Shown here: positions 13,261-22,339 of the stretch, in pieces
Layout of the letters: the number at the start of each line of letters is the position of its first letter
Position numbering within the stretch: position 1 is the stretch's first letter
Assembly: GCA_019739215.1 (NCBI GenBank)
Contig: JAHHDR010000046.1
Span: 1 to 64,000 of the forward strand
Source of the DNA: Rhizobium sp.
Lineage (GTDB): Bacteria > Pseudomonadota > Alphaproteobacteria > Rhizobiales > Rhizobiaceae
Reading direction: 5' to 3'
Length of the DNA stretch: 64,000 bases
Program-made: the position numbers and the translations under genes
Notes under the pieces: generated by a model
What the model saw: only the letters and a program-made list of their open reading frames with translations
Database searches by the model: none
Told to the model about the DNA's origin: nothing

Positions 13261-14598
13261 CTATTCCGCCGCGATGCCCGGAGCGGCCGTCCGGCCGGCC
13301 AGCGCTGCCTCGATGGAGTCCGCGATGATCCCCAGCCCCTTGTCGATATCCTGCTCGGAAATCGTCAAGGGCGGGGCGATGCGGAACACGCCGCCCATGC
13401 CGGGAAGCTTGACGATGTTCATGCTCAAGCCGCGCCTGAAGGCTTCGGCGGCGATATGGCTGCCGAGTTCGTGGTCCGGACCGTTGTCGCCGGCGCCCCG
13501 GACGATCTCGACGCCCAGCATCAGGCCGCGACCCCGCACGTCGCCCACGCATTCATGGCGCTGTTTCAGCTGCGACAGCCCGTCGAACAACCGCTTGCCG
13601 ATGATCCGCGCCCGTTCAACCAGCCCTTCATCCTCGACCACGTCGAGCACGGCAAGCCCGACGGCGGCCGGCAGGGGATCGGAGACATGGGTCGTATAGA
13701 AGAGGAAGCCACGCTCATGGGCCGTGTTTTCGATTTCGGTCGTCGTCATGACGGCGGCAAGGGGCAGGCCCGCGCCGATGGTCTTGGACAGCGTCAGGAT
13801 GTCGGGCGTCACGCCGTCCCGCTGGAAGGCGAACATGTCGCCGGTGCGGCCGATGCCGGTCTGGGCCTCGTCGAGGATGAGCAGCATGCCGCGTTCCCGA
13901 CATTTTTCCTTCAGCGCCGCGAGGTAGCCCAGCGGCAGCTCCAGCATGCCGCCGCTCGACAGGATCGGTTCGGCGACGAAGGCCGCCAGGCTGCCGGTCG
14001 ACTGGCTGTCGATAAGGTTGAAGGCGTCGTCGAGCTCTGTCTTCCAGTCAAGGCTGCCGTCTGCATGCCTGAAACGGGGACGGAATGCGTTGGGCGCGGG
14101 AATGGCGAGCGAGCCGACCATGCCGGGCCCATATCCCCGGCGACCGGCGCTGTAGGTGGCCGATGCCGCCGCACCCGTCATGCCGTGCCAGCTTTTCGAG
14201 AAGGCCACGATCTCATGCTTGCCGGTGACCAGTTTTGCCATCCGGATCGCCGCTTCGTTCGACTCGGCTCCGGTGGACAGCAGGATAACCTTGTCCAGAC
14301 CGGGTGCCAGCTGGGCGAGCCGCGCGGCCAGATCGACCACCGGGCGCGACAGCATTCCACTGAACAGATGAGCGACCTTGCCCATCTGGCGATGGACGGC
14401 CGAGACGATCCTGGGATGGGAGTGGCCAAGCAGCGCGCTCATCTGGCCCGAGGTGAAATCGAGGATCGCGCGATCATCCGCATCATAGACATAGCAGCCA
14501 TCGGCGCGTTCGATGATCGCCGGGTCGAAGCTGCCGCCGTAGCGGATCAGGTGCTTGTCCACGGCCGCCCAGAATGTGCGATCTTGATTGTCAGACAT
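13261..14598 (-). CDS. dgdA: 2,2-Dialkylglycine decarboxylase (PLP-dependent)
   Basis: This is a 445-residue class-III aminotransferase-fold enzyme. It matches, with the same numbering, the residues known in the Burkholderia cepacia enzyme: Gln52, Ser215, Asp243 (PLP N1), Lys272 (Schiff-base lysine, in TLSKTIGAG) and Arg406 (substrate carboxylate). Blocks such as DFTSGQMSALLGH and SDPLPAAVGL are also shared. The reaction couples decarboxylation of 2-aminoisobutyrate or isovaline to transamination of pyruvate, giving acetone or butanone, CO2 and alanine. The start is ATG at 14598 behind GGAGG; a longer upstream frame runs into the regulator promoter. It is the first gene of the mutase operon, and the LysR gene is divergent, as with dgdA-dgdR in Burkholderia. 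Confidence 0.94.
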   Translation of the reverse strand: MSDNQDRTFWAAVDKHLIRYGGSFDPAIIERADGCYVYDADDRAILDFTSGQMSALLGHSHPRIVSAVHRQMGKVAHLFSGMLSRPVVDLAARLAQLAPGLDKVILLSTGAESNEAAIRMAKLVTGKHEIVAFSKSWHGMTGAAASATYSAGRRGYGPGMVGSLAIPAPNAFRPRFRHADGSLDWKTELDDAFNLIDSQSTGSLAAFVAEPILSSGGMLELPLGYLAALKEKCRERGMLLILDEAQTGIGRTGDMFAFQRDGVTPDILTLSKTIGAGLPLAAVMTTTEIENTAHERGFLFYTTHVSDPLPAAVGLAVLDVVEDEGLVERARIIGKRLFDGLSQLKQRHECVGDVRGRGLMLGVEIVRGAGDNGPDHELGSHIAAEAFRRGLSMNIVKLPGMGGVFRIAPPLTISEQDIDKGLGIIADSIEAALAGRTAAPGIAAE

Positions 14599-14694
14599 TT
14601 CCGCCTCCGAGTCCGCTGTCGACAGGAACAATACTGGGTGGCGGAATGTGTGTAAAATTGATAGTTCTTGGATTGGGATATAAGGAAAATTGAT
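14599..14694. promoter_or_regulatory. Divergent dgdA/LysR promoter region
   Basis: This is a 96-base AT-richer gap between two divergent start codons. It holds GGAGG for dgdA and AAGGA (about 14682-14686) for the regulator. An interrupted AT-rich block around 14654-14680 would be the natural place for a LysR T-N11-A operator. No exact operator was assigned. The mirror copy lies at 2028-2123. Confidence 0.55.
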
Positions 14695-15552
14695 ATGATG
14701 AACCCGCTCGATCCAAGATTGCTGGTGACCTTCGTTCACGCCGCGCATTCGGGCTCGCTATCCGTCGCGGCGGTCCAGGTGGGCCGGACCCAATCGGCGG
14801 TGACCATGCAGATGCGGCGGCTCGAAGAGGCGCTTGGCCAGATCCTGCTGCATCGGAGCGGCAATGGTGTCCGGTTGACCGGTGCAGGCGAGCGCTTCCT
14901 TATCCATGCCGAACGCATCCTGAAAATGCACGAAGAGGCAATCTCGACATTCTCCCGCAAGGGCCTGCATGGCTCGATCGTCTTCGGTAGCCCGGAAGAC
15001 TATCTGGTCGCATTTTTTCCCAGCCTGCTCCGCAGCTTCGGCAGCAAATATCCCGATGTCGATATCAAGGTCGTGGCTGCCCCAACCGTTGAGTTGAAGA
15101 CGCTGCTGCAATCGCGGAAAGTCGATATCGCACTGATTTCCACGCCCAACCTGAACGATGTGAACAATATCGTGCGGACGGAACCATTGGTCTGGGTGGG
15201 TAGCAAGCCCTCGGTCGAACTGCACGGGTTCGGCGACACCCTGCCGCTCGCGCTTCCGGCATCCAATGCCATGGATCACAGGGCCGCGTGCGACGCCATG
15301 GACGCCGCGGGCCTGCGCTACAATATCTCCTATGCGAGCAACAGCATAGCCGGCCTGATTGCGGTGGCCCGGTCGGGATTGGCCATCAGCGTCATGACGC
15401 AAGGCGCGGTGCCACCCGATCTCAATAGTCTCAACGCGCCGCTGCCGAAGCTTCCGCATCTCGGCATTCTCGTCGCCCTTCCGGATGCCGAGCAGTCAGC
15501 GGCCGTCACCGCCTTCGCCGATCACGTCAGGCGAATGTTGAAGGCGCTCTAG
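14695..15552 (+). CDS. LysR-family transcriptional regulator, DgdR-like position
   Basis: This is a 285-residue LysR protein. The winged helix-turn-helix is at about 3-62 (SLSVAAVQVGRTQSAVTMQMRRLEE), followed by a periplasmic-binding-like effector domain. ATG 14695 was chosen because AAGGA precedes it by eight bases; an upstream TTG at 14668 in the same frame has no such site. Its divergent placement beside dgdA copies the dgdR-dgdA arrangement, so it probably controls the decarboxylase-mutase operon in response to a dialkylglycine or a related acid. The effector is inferred. Confidence 0.88.
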   Translation: MMNPLDPRLLVTFVHAAHSGSLSVAAVQVGRTQSAVTMQMRRLEEALGQILLHRSGNGVRLTGAGERFLIHAERILKMHEEAISTFSRKGLHGSIVFGSPEDYLVAFFPSLLRSFGSKYPDVDIKVVAAPTVELKTLLQSRKVDIALISTPNLNDVNNIVRTEPLVWVGSKPSVELHGFGDTLPLALPASNAMDHRAACDAMDAAGLRYNISYASNSIAGLIAVARSGLAISVMTQGAVPPDLNSLNAPLPKLPHLGILVALPDAEQSAAVTAFADHVRRMLKAL

Positions 15553-15581
15553 CGCCAAGTTCCCCGAGTCCTCATGACGAA

Positions 15582-15603
15582 GCCGCCGGGTCACCCCGGC
15601 GGC
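15582..15603. terminator. GC-rich hairpin between convergent genes
   Basis: Nine-base arms, gccgccggg and cccggcggc, flank a four-base loop. The hairpin sits in the 70-base gap between the ends of the LysR gene (15552) and the binding-protein gene (15623). There is no T run, so it may act as a bidirectional, weak or Rho-assisted terminator. Confidence 0.55.
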
Positions 15604-15622
15604 CATCGCACATTCCCGTCGG

Positions 15623-16742
15623 CTACTTCTCGAAATAGGTCGGCTTGCCGTCGTCGCCCTTGCGCCATTCGTAGATCACATAGTCCGGCCGGGTGATGTC
15701 ACCCTTGGCATCGTAGCCGATGTCGCCAAGTGCCGTCTTCCATGCTCCGCCGGCCTTGATGGTTGCCGCGACCTTCTGCGCGTCGTCCGCCGACCCTGTC
15801 TTGTCGATAGCGGCGGCAATGATCTGCAATGCCGCGTAGGAATAGAGCGTGTAGGCCTCGGGCTCGAAGCCGGACGCGCGGAACCTGTCGACAATGTCCT
15901 TGGCGGCCGGATTTTTGCGGGGGTCCGGGGCGAACGTGTTCAGCGTGCCGATAACGCCATCACCGGCAATCGATGCGAGTTCGCTCGACACCATGCCGTC
16001 GCCGGAAAACAGGGTCGCCTTCAGCCCCTGGTCGCTGGACTGGCGGATGATCAGGCCCGCCTCGGTATGAAGACCGCCGAAATAGATCAGCGACACGCCG
16101 CTTTCCTTCATCTTGGCGATCAGCGCGGAGAAATCCTTCTCGCCGCTGTTGATGCCTTCATAGAGGACTTCCTTGATTCCCTTGTCGTTCAGCACCTTCT
16201 GCGCGACGTCGACCAGGCCCTGGCCGTAAGGGGTCTTGTCATGAACGATCGCGATCTTGGCGTCCTTGAACTGCGCGGCGATATATTCGCCCGCGACAGT
16301 CCCCTGCTGGTCGTCGCGACCGCAGGTGCGGAAGGTGTTCCAAAGGCCCCGCTCGGTATATTGCGGATTGGTCGAGGCCGGCGTGATCTCGAGCACGCCG
16401 TTTTCGGCGTAGACTTCGGAGGCCGGAATGGAAACGCCGGAATTGAAATGGCCGACGACATATTTGACCCCGTCGCCGACGAACTTGTTGGCCACGGAAA
16501 TGCCCTGCTTCGGATCGGAGACATCGTCGCCGACCACAACCTTGATCTGCTGACCGAGAATGCCGCCAGCCGCGTTGATGTCGGCCGCTGCCTGCTCGGC
16601 GCCCTTGAGGAGCTGCGCGCCGAACGCGGCATTGGGCCCGGTCATGGGTCCGGCGACGCCGATCAGGATATCGGCCCAGGCACTGCCGCTGAAGGCAACC
16701 AGTGCCGTCAATAACGACCGAGGAGAGAAGTGATTTTTTCAT
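15623..16742 (-). CDS. Branched-chain-amino-acid-type ABC substrate-binding protein (LivJ/LivK family)
   Basis: This is a type-I periplasmic binding protein. The mature part begins ADILIGVAGPMTGPNAAFG and ends ...KPTYFEK. The signal peptide is in a different frame: ATG at 16742 behind GGGAG encodes MKKSLLSSVV. Removing one T (one A of the plus-strand pair at 16710-16711) joins it to TALVAFSGSAWA, a standard cleavable leader. I therefore place the start at 16742 and treat the shift as an error. No permease or ATPase is adjacent. It follows the thiolase gene on the same strand and probably captures the substrate or a related amino acid for this cluster. Confidence 0.88.
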
Positions 16743-16826
16743 GTATAGGCTCCCAGTTTTGCAGCGGGCGTTGACGTTGCTTTCAGGCGGTGCCCGCGCG
16801 CCGCAGAAATCTGAACGGGGTTCGGA

Positions 16827-18019
16827 TCAGGACATCCGTTCCACCGCAATCGCAGTGGCCTCGCCTCCGCCGATGCAAACGGCGGCGATGCCGCGCCGGA
16901 GGCCATGTTTGCGCAGCGCCGACACCAGCGTGACGACGACCCTGGCACCCGATGCGCCGATGGGGTGACCGAGAGCGCAGGCGCCGCCGTTAATGTTCAC
17001 CTTGTCGCCCGGCAGGTCGAGGTCGCGCATGGCGGCCATCGGGACGACGGCAAAGGCCTCGTTGATCTCGAAGAGGTCGACCGCGCCGATCGCCCATCCG
17101 ATGCGCTCGCAGAGCCCCTTGATCGCGCCGATCGGCGCAGTCGGGAAGAGATCCGGCCGGTTGGCATAGGTCATGTGTCCGCGAATTGCGGCGAGCGGTG
17201 CCGTCCCCTGTTTTTTCCGCCTCCGAAAGCCGCATCAGCACGAGCGCCGCCGCCCCGTCCGATATCGATGATGCATTCGCCGCCGTCACCGTGCCACCAT
17301 CGCGGAATGCCGGCTTCAGGGTCGGTATCTTGTCGATACGCGCCTTGCCGGGCTGCTCGTCTTCGCCGACGACAGACGGTCCGGATTTCGAGCCCGTGGC
17401 GACCGGCACGATCTCGTCCGCGAAGCTGCCGTCGCGGATCGCCCGCTGTGCCCTTTCCAGCGACGTCAGCGCGAATTCGTCCTGCGCATTGCGGGTGAAC
17501 CGGTAGGCCTCCGCGCAATCCTCGGCGAACGTGCCCATCAGCCGCCCGCGGTCATAGGCGTCTTCGAGACCATCGAGGAACATGTGATCGAGGACCTTGC
17601 CATGCCCCATGCGATAGCCGGATCGGGCACGGTCCAGCAGGTAGGGGCGCGTTGGTCATGCTCTCCATGCCGCCGGCGACGGCGATGGTCGCCGAGCCGG
17701 CGAGAATGAGGTCATGCGCCAGCATGGCGGCCTTCATGCCGGAACCGCACATCTTGTTGACGGTCGTGGCACCGACCGAAGGCGGCAGGCCCGCAACCAG
17801 GGCGGCCTGTCGCGCCGGTGCCTGTCCCAAGCCGGCGGTCAGGACGCAGCCGAACAGGATTTCGTCGACGGCATCGGGCCGAACGCCGGCGCGCTCCAGA
17901 CTGGCCCGGATGGCTGTCGCACCGAGTTCGACCGCCACCGCGTCTTTCAACGCCCCCTGGAAGGCGCCGAGCGGCGTGCGCGCTGTCCCTGCAATAACCA
18001 CTGGATCGGCACTGTTCAT
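16827..18019 (-). CDS. Acetyl-CoA acetyltransferase (thiolase), frame broken by two +1 insertions
   Basis: Three overlapping frames together encode one full thiolase of about 397 residues. The nucleophile Cys lies in NKMCGSGMKA, the catalytic His in GGACALGHPIGASG, and the second Cys in AVCIGGGEA. The frame breaks at an extra C (plus-strand G run 17644-17647) and an extra A (plus-strand T run 17211-17216). Deleting one base at each restores standard thiolase sequence (...MTNAPYLLDRAR and ...AEKQGTAPLAA). It would split acetoacetyl-CoA into two acetyl-CoA. ATG 18019 has GGAG six bases upstream; ATG 18031 is an alternative. It is probably co-transcribed with the dehydrogenase before it. Confidence 0.88.
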
Positions 18020-18035
18020 CCCAGTCTCCATTCGC

Positions 18036-18803
18036 CTAGCGCGGCGCCATGCGCAGCGCGCCGTCGAGGCGGATCACCTCGCCGTTGAGCATCGTGTTCT
18101 CGCAAATATGCTTCACCAGGGCGGCATATTCCTCGGGCCGGCCAAGCCGCGGCGGAAATGGCACGCTGGCCCCAAGGGCATCCTGGACCTGTCTAGGCAA
18201 TCCGGACATCATCGGAGTCTCGAAAATGCCCGGAGCAATGGTCATGACGCGGATGCCATGACGCGCGAGCTCGCGCGCGGCCGGCAATGTCAGCGCGGCA
18301 ACGCCACCCTTGGAGGCGGCATAGGCCGCCTGCCCGATCTGCCCGTCGAAGGCGGCGATCGACGCGGTGTTGATGATGATGCCCCGCTCGCCCCCGGCGT
18401 CAGGCTCTTCCTTCGCGATAAGGTCTGCGGTCATGCGCAGCATGTTGAAGGTGCCGACCAGATTAATCGACACGGCCCGGACGAAGCTCTCCAGAGCATG
18501 AGGGCCGTGCTGACCCAGGACCTTTTCGCTTGGCGCGACACCTGCACAATTGACCAGGCCATGAACATGGCCGAAATGCCGCTTGGCCAGGTCTAGGGCC
18601 TCGGCAATGTCGGCCTCGTCGGTCACGTCGCCGGCCTTGAATATCACGCTGTTGCCCAGTTCCGCTGCGAGCGTTTCACCCGAGGCACGGTTGATGTCGA
18701 TGCCCAGCACACGTCCGCCTTCGGAGACCAGCATGCGGGTAACGGCTTCTCCCAGACCGGACCCGGCACCCGTGACGATGAAGACGCGATCCCTGAGCTG
18801 CAT
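18036..18803 (-). CDS. 3-Hydroxyacyl-CoA dehydrogenase of the SDR family (HSD10/HBD type)
   Basis: This is a 255-residue short-chain dehydrogenase. It has TGAGSGLG for NAD binding, NCAGV, and the catalytic YAASK. It ends GEVIRLDGALRMAPR, a C-terminal pattern typical of HSD17B10-type (S)-3-hydroxyacyl-CoA dehydrogenases. Oxidising (S)-3-hydroxybutyryl-CoA to acetoacetyl-CoA would link the mutase to the thiolase, whose gene starts 16 bases downstream. The start at 18803 gives the normal N-terminus (MQLRDRVFIVTG). An in-frame upstream ATG at 18824 is possible, and a longer extension to 18902 is unlikely. Confidence 0.85.
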   Translation of the reverse strand: MQLRDRVFIVTGAGSGLGEAVTRMLVSEGGRVLGIDINRASGETLAAELGNSVIFKAGDVTDEADIAEALDLAKRHFGHVHGLVNCAGVAPSEKVLGQHGPHALESFVRAVSINLVGTFNMLRMTADLIAKEEPDAGGERGIIINTASIAAFDGQIGQAAYAASKGGVAALTLPAARELARHGIRVMTIAPGIFETPMMSGLPRQVQDALGASVPFPPRLGRPEEYAALVKHICENTMLNGEVIRLDGALRMAPR

Positions 18804-18921
18804 TTCCTGTTCCGGCCTCCCCATGCTGAGCGCGGATGTTGCGGCCGGAAAAAGTGGTATACAATGACCAAAAGATCGAGATTGCTTGATCGTTTTTGCC
18901 ATGTTTTAGGAGAGCCGGGCG
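18804..18921. promoter_or_regulatory. Divergent promoter region between dehydrogenase-thiolase and the AraC regulator
   Basis: This is a 118-base gap with an AT-rich centre near 18850-18905 (gtatacaatgacc, tgatcgttttt). It holds the AraC ribosome site AGGAG near 18906. Two divergent promoters are expected. No operator was identified. Confidence 0.45.
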
Positions 18922-19932
18922 ATGGAACGCCGCATGATCGCGCCATGTTTCATGGACGATACGCTGGACTGCCTGCGCCGCCACGGCGTGGATGCGGCAT
19001 CCCTGCTGGACGAGGTCGGCCTGCCCCGGGAAATCAGGGCGCCGGTCTCGTCCGAGCAGTATGGCGCTCTCTGGCACGCCGTCGCGCGGAGAATGGATGA
19101 CGAGTTCTTCGGCGAAGGGGCGCGGCCGATGCGTGCCGGCAGCTTCGCCCTGCTCTGTCACGCGATCCTGTCGACCTCATCGCTGGAGCATGCCTTGCGG
19201 CGGGCGCTGCGCTTCCTGCGCGTCGTCCTCGACGATCCCTATGGCGAACTCGTCGTTGAGGACGGCCTGGCGCGAATTGTCCTGAAGGATGCCGGCGAGC
19301 TTCGGTCTGCCTTCGCATACAGGACCTTCTGGATCATCGTCCATGGCGTCAATTGCTGGCTCGTCGGCCGACGCCTGCCGATCCGTTGGGTCGATTTCCG
19401 CTGCAGCGCGCCGCCCGTCGGCACCGACTACCGCCTGTTCTTCGGCGCGCCGGTGCGCTTCGACCAGCCGCAGACGCAACTGGTTTTCGATGCCGAGTTC
19501 CTCAGGCTTCCGCCGATCAGGGACGAGCGCGCCCTGCGCGACTTCCTGCGGCATGCTCCAGCCAATATCCTGGTCCGCTATCGCCACGACGCCGGCCTCT
19601 CGGCCACCATCCGCGAGAAATTGCATGCGACGCCTCCGTCGGACTGGCCGAGCTTCGACGTCCTCGCCGACCGCCTGCGCATCCCCGCGCCGACCCTGCG
19701 GCGTCGGTTGCAACTCGAAGGTCAGAACTATCGTTCGATAAAGGACGAAATGCGCCGGGCACGCGCAATGGAAGCCCTGCTCAACGGCAATCTGGGGATA
19801 GCCGACCTTGCAATCGACCTCGGCTTTTCCGAACCCAGCGCCTTTCATCGCGCATTCCGCAAGTGGACCGGGTTGAGCCCCGCCTCTTTTCGCCGAAGCG
19901 CCGGCAAGTCCGTTTCCTCGCCGGCACAGTAG
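18922..19932 (+). CDS. AraC-family regulator with arabinose-binding-type N-terminal domain
   Basis: This is a 336-residue protein. The N-terminal half matches the Arabinose_bd-type domain common in AraC regulators beside fatty-acid and 3-hydroxyacid genes (LLDEVGLP, RRLPIRWVDF, VRFDQPQ). The C-terminal AraC helix-turn-helix pair is near 235-325, with IADLAIDLGFSEPSAFHRAFRKWTG as the second helix-turn-helix. It is divergent from the dehydrogenase-thiolase genes and probably activates them. Confidence 0.88.
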   Translation: MERRMIAPCFMDDTLDCLRRHGVDAASLLDEVGLPREIRAPVSSEQYGALWHAVARRMDDEFFGEGARPMRAGSFALLCHAILSTSSLEHALRRALRFLRVVLDDPYGELVVEDGLARIVLKDAGELRSAFAYRTFWIIVHGVNCWLVGRRLPIRWVDFRCSAPPVGTDYRLFFGAPVRFDQPQTQLVFDAEFLRLPPIRDERALRDFLRHAPANILVRYRHDAGLSATIREKLHATPPSDWPSFDVLADRLRIPAPTLRRRLQLEGQNYRSIKDEMRRARAMEALLNGNLGIADLAIDLGFSEPSAFHRAFRKWTGLSPASFRRSAGKSVSSPAQ

Positions 19933-20602
19933 GAAAACGGAGACACGCCCGCAGCGCGATAGATTGCAGACGACGACGTGCTAAGAGTCCATTTGAGAAA
20001 GGCTATTTATGGTTGATGCGTCTGTGCGCTAGCGCGCCACATTTGACTGCGTTGGTGTCCAACTCGTGGAGGGCCACCGCTGGCGGCCAGGACGCCGGGT
20101 AAGACAAACCCTTAGAGAGGAATTTCAGTGTGACTGCTCTACTCTAATTGCACGGTCACCTGTTCGAGTCCGTTCAAGACGAATGCGAATCGTGGCGCTG
20201 AACGCGGAAATAATTTCCGCTTTGGCGCGGGCTTAAGCATCCATGGATAGCGAAGGCCTGCAGTTCGATCCCTTTCAAGAGCGGGGCCACGAAATAGCTG
20301 GTCTGCCAGTTCCGTTCCCGTCACCGCGAAAGGAGCCCTCATCAACAATTTGGGGCGCGCTGATTGATCATGACCGCGATCTACTCGGGCAGAATCGGAA
20401 TGCCATTGGTCCCAGGGGGCGACCCAAAGATGATGCTCGTTCATCAGACCGGCGTCATCTTTCAGAACAGCGATGCAGTGGCGACCTTCGAGCCATCTGT
20501 CGCACAGGCAGTAATGCTCACCGTGGCCATCCTTTCCCAAGTAAACGAGAGTGCATGGCTTCGAAGCCCCAATTTCTCAGCCTGGAATTTGATGATCATC
20601 CC
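19933..20602. other. 670-base stretch with no supported gene
   Basis: This lies between the end of the AraC gene and the end of an SDR gene on the opposite strand. Local GC is lower than in the neighbours. Open frames are short (at most 133 codons) and show no recognisable domain. One 17-base near-perfect palindrome (gcggaaat-a-atttccgc) lies at 20204-20220 and could be an operator or part of a terminator. The stretch may be eroded coding sequence; I cannot assign it. Confidence 0.5.
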
Positions 20603-21403
20603 TTAGGAGACCGGCGCCGGCGCGACAATAGGTGCCCGGTAACTCTCGAAGTTTCCATCGACGCTAATCGACTGACCGCTAATATGAGGTGCCAGCTCCG
20701 AGCCGAGGAAAGCCGCCAAGTCCGCGATCTCCTCCATCTGGACTTTGGCGTGCATCGAGATGTTGTGAAGGAACATCTGCTCATATTCTTCGGAGGAAAT
20801 TCCTTTCGCCGCAGCCTGCTCGGCGATGATCCGTCTTCCGCGTGGCCCATCGACAAGTCCCGGCAGGAGCGCATTGACTCTCACGCCGATCTCTCCAAGC
20901 TCAATCGCAAGCACGTCGGTCAATCCGCGGACGGCATATTTCGACACGGAGTACGGTGTGCGCAACGGCATTCCAATACGCCCGGCGACCGAGGACATGT
21001 TGATGACCGCGCCAGATCCTTGTTTGCGGAACAAGGGCGTTGCCGCGCGAACCATGTAGAACATGCCCGTGATGTTGACGTCCATCGTGGCATGCCACTC
21101 TGCGTCGGTAATCTCGTCCACCGGCTTCGTCGGCCCGGACACGCCGGCATTGTTGACGAGAATGTCCAGCCTGTCGAACTTCTTCATAAAAGTCTCGAAG
21201 AGATGTCCGACGTCGGAGGCCTTGGAAACGTCGGCCCGGACTATCATCGCGCCAGGCATCGCGGCCGATGCCGCGGTGAGGCTCTCCTCGTCGATGTCGC
21301 AGATGCAGACCGAGGCGCCATAGTCGACGAACCGTTTCGCGATGGCGAGACCAATGCCCCCGGCACCGGCGGTGATGATCGCTGTCTTTCCGAAAAGATT
21401 CAT
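20603..21403 (-). CDS. Short-chain dehydrogenase/reductase
   Basis: This is a 266-residue SDR. The dinucleotide site is TAGAGGIG (second residue Ala instead of the usual Gly), followed by NNAGVSG, a Ser in NMSSVAG and the catalytic YSVSK. ATG 21403 overlaps the stop of the GntR gene (ATGA), so the two are co-translated; a longer upstream frame lies inside the GntR gene. The substrate is unknown. Context suggests oxidation or reduction of a hydroxy acid handled by the divergent dehydrogenase-BKACE pair. Confidence 0.85.
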   Translation of the reverse strand: MNLFGKTAIITAGAGGIGLAIAKRFVDYGASVCICDIDEESLTAASAAMPGAMIVRADVSKASDVGHLFETFMKKFDRLDILVNNAGVSGPTKPVDEITDAEWHATMDVNITGMFYMVRAATPLFRKQGSGAVINMSSVAGRIGMPLRTPYSVSKYAVRGLTDVLAIELGEIGVRVNALLPGLVDGPRGRRIIAEQAAAKGISSEEYEQMFLHNISMHAKVQMEEIADLAAFLGSELAPHISGQSISVDGNFESYRAPIVAPAPVS

Positions 21404-22167
21404 CGCGTGCTGTCCCAGTTGCGCCCGGCTTTCGGCTTTCGTGCCGTCTCCGTGCTGCGGCGTTTGTCCGGGCCGTCCTGATCCGGGATGTTGATCTTGG
21501 CCACGTCCAGCCGGAAATTGCGGGCCGAGTGCCAGATGTCGCATGCCAAGGCACGTGCCGCCCGCTTCGGATCGCGCGCGGCGCATGCGTCAATGACGCG
21601 GAGGTGGAATCGCACGCCGGACCGGAAGAACGATCTCGGCTCCTGGAGGCTCTTGTGGGCGTTCATCAGATACGGCCCCGCCCGCAGCCAGAGGCCGTTG
21701 ATGATGTCGAGCAACTGCGGCATCTCCGTCATCTCGTAGAGCGCGAAGTGGAAATCGCGGTTCGACGTCATGACCTGGCTGGGCACATATTCGTCCAGCG
21801 CTGCGGACATGCCCGCATTGAGCTCGGTCAGCCGGGCAGTCTGCTTCGGCGTCGCGCGTCGCGCGGCCTCGGCGGCGGCGAAGCCCTCGACCGTCATGCG
21901 GACGCGAACCAGTTCGCGGAACATTTCCGGAGAGAATGGCGTGACCCTGAATGTGCGGTTCGGCATCTGCACGAGCGCATGTTCCGCCACCAGCCGCTGC
22001 AGGGATTCGCGCACCGGCATGGGGCTGGTACCCAGACTGTCGGCCAGCCCGCGTATGGTCAGCGACTGTCCCGGCGCGAACATGCCGGTGAACAGCGCCT
22101 CTCTGAGGCGCTGGTAGACTTGGGTCTGAATTGTCGCCGAATCGATCTGCCCAAGATCTACATCCAT
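21400..22167 (-). CDS. GntR-family regulator, FadR/FCD subfamily
   Basis: This is a regulator of about 255 residues. The winged helix-turn-helix is near 10-65 (QSLTIRGLADSLGTSPMPVRE), followed by an all-helical FCD effector domain. That domain has the metal-ligand pattern NRDFHFALY and later RFHLRVIDA. ATG 22167 has GGAGG eight bases upstream, so I prefer it over ATG 22203. It is divergent from the 3-hydroxyacid dehydrogenase gene and probably represses the operon starting at 22340. FCD regulators usually bind small carboxylates. Confidence 0.88.
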   Translation of the reverse strand: MDVDLGQIDSATIQTQVYQRLREALFTGMFAPGQSLTIRGLADSLGTSPMPVRESLQRLVAEHALVQMPNRTFRVTPFSPEMFRELVRVRMTVEGFAAAEAARRATPKQTARLTELNAGMSAALDEYVPSQVMTSNRDFHFALYEMTEMPQLLDIINGLWLRAGPYLMNAHKSLQEPRSFFRSGVRFHLRVIDACAARDPKRAARALACDIWHSARNFRLDVAKINIPDQDGPDKRRSTETARKPKAGRNWDSTR

Positions 22168-22339
22168 GCAAAATCCCTCCACGCTGATTTCACGATCACT
22201 CATCGCCGCTTAGCACGAAAAAAGCGTAATGCAAATCGTGATCACAGATCAAAGATATTGACAAGTTCCGATTCGCAGGGAATGTTGGAGGGGAGGACGA
22301 CGGCGTGCAGGTACACCGTCGAAGGCTGAGGAGGAGCCC
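22168..22339. promoter_or_regulatory. Divergent promoter/operator between the GntR gene and the dehydrogenase-BKACE operon
   Basis: This is a 172-base gap. It holds a perfect eight-base palindrome gtgatcac at 22238-22245 within an AT-rich stretch, and a related half-site (cacgatcac) near 22191-22199. Such TGATCA-like elements are plausible GntR operators. AGGAGG at about 22329-22334 serves the GTG start at 22340. Confidence 0.5.

Noticed and set aside
14599..14694. Cobalamin riboswitch upstream of the B12 mutase operon
   Set aside because: The gap is only 96 bases and shows no B12-box-like sequence. None was found elsewhere in the window.
16827..18019. Thiolase as a true pseudogene
   Set aside because: Both breaks are one-base insertions in short runs, all catalytic residues are kept, and the same error type occurs elsewhere in the window.
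20139..20540. 133-codon minus-strand frame
   Set aside because: It has no domain, no ribosome site and atypical composition. Left as unassigned sequence.
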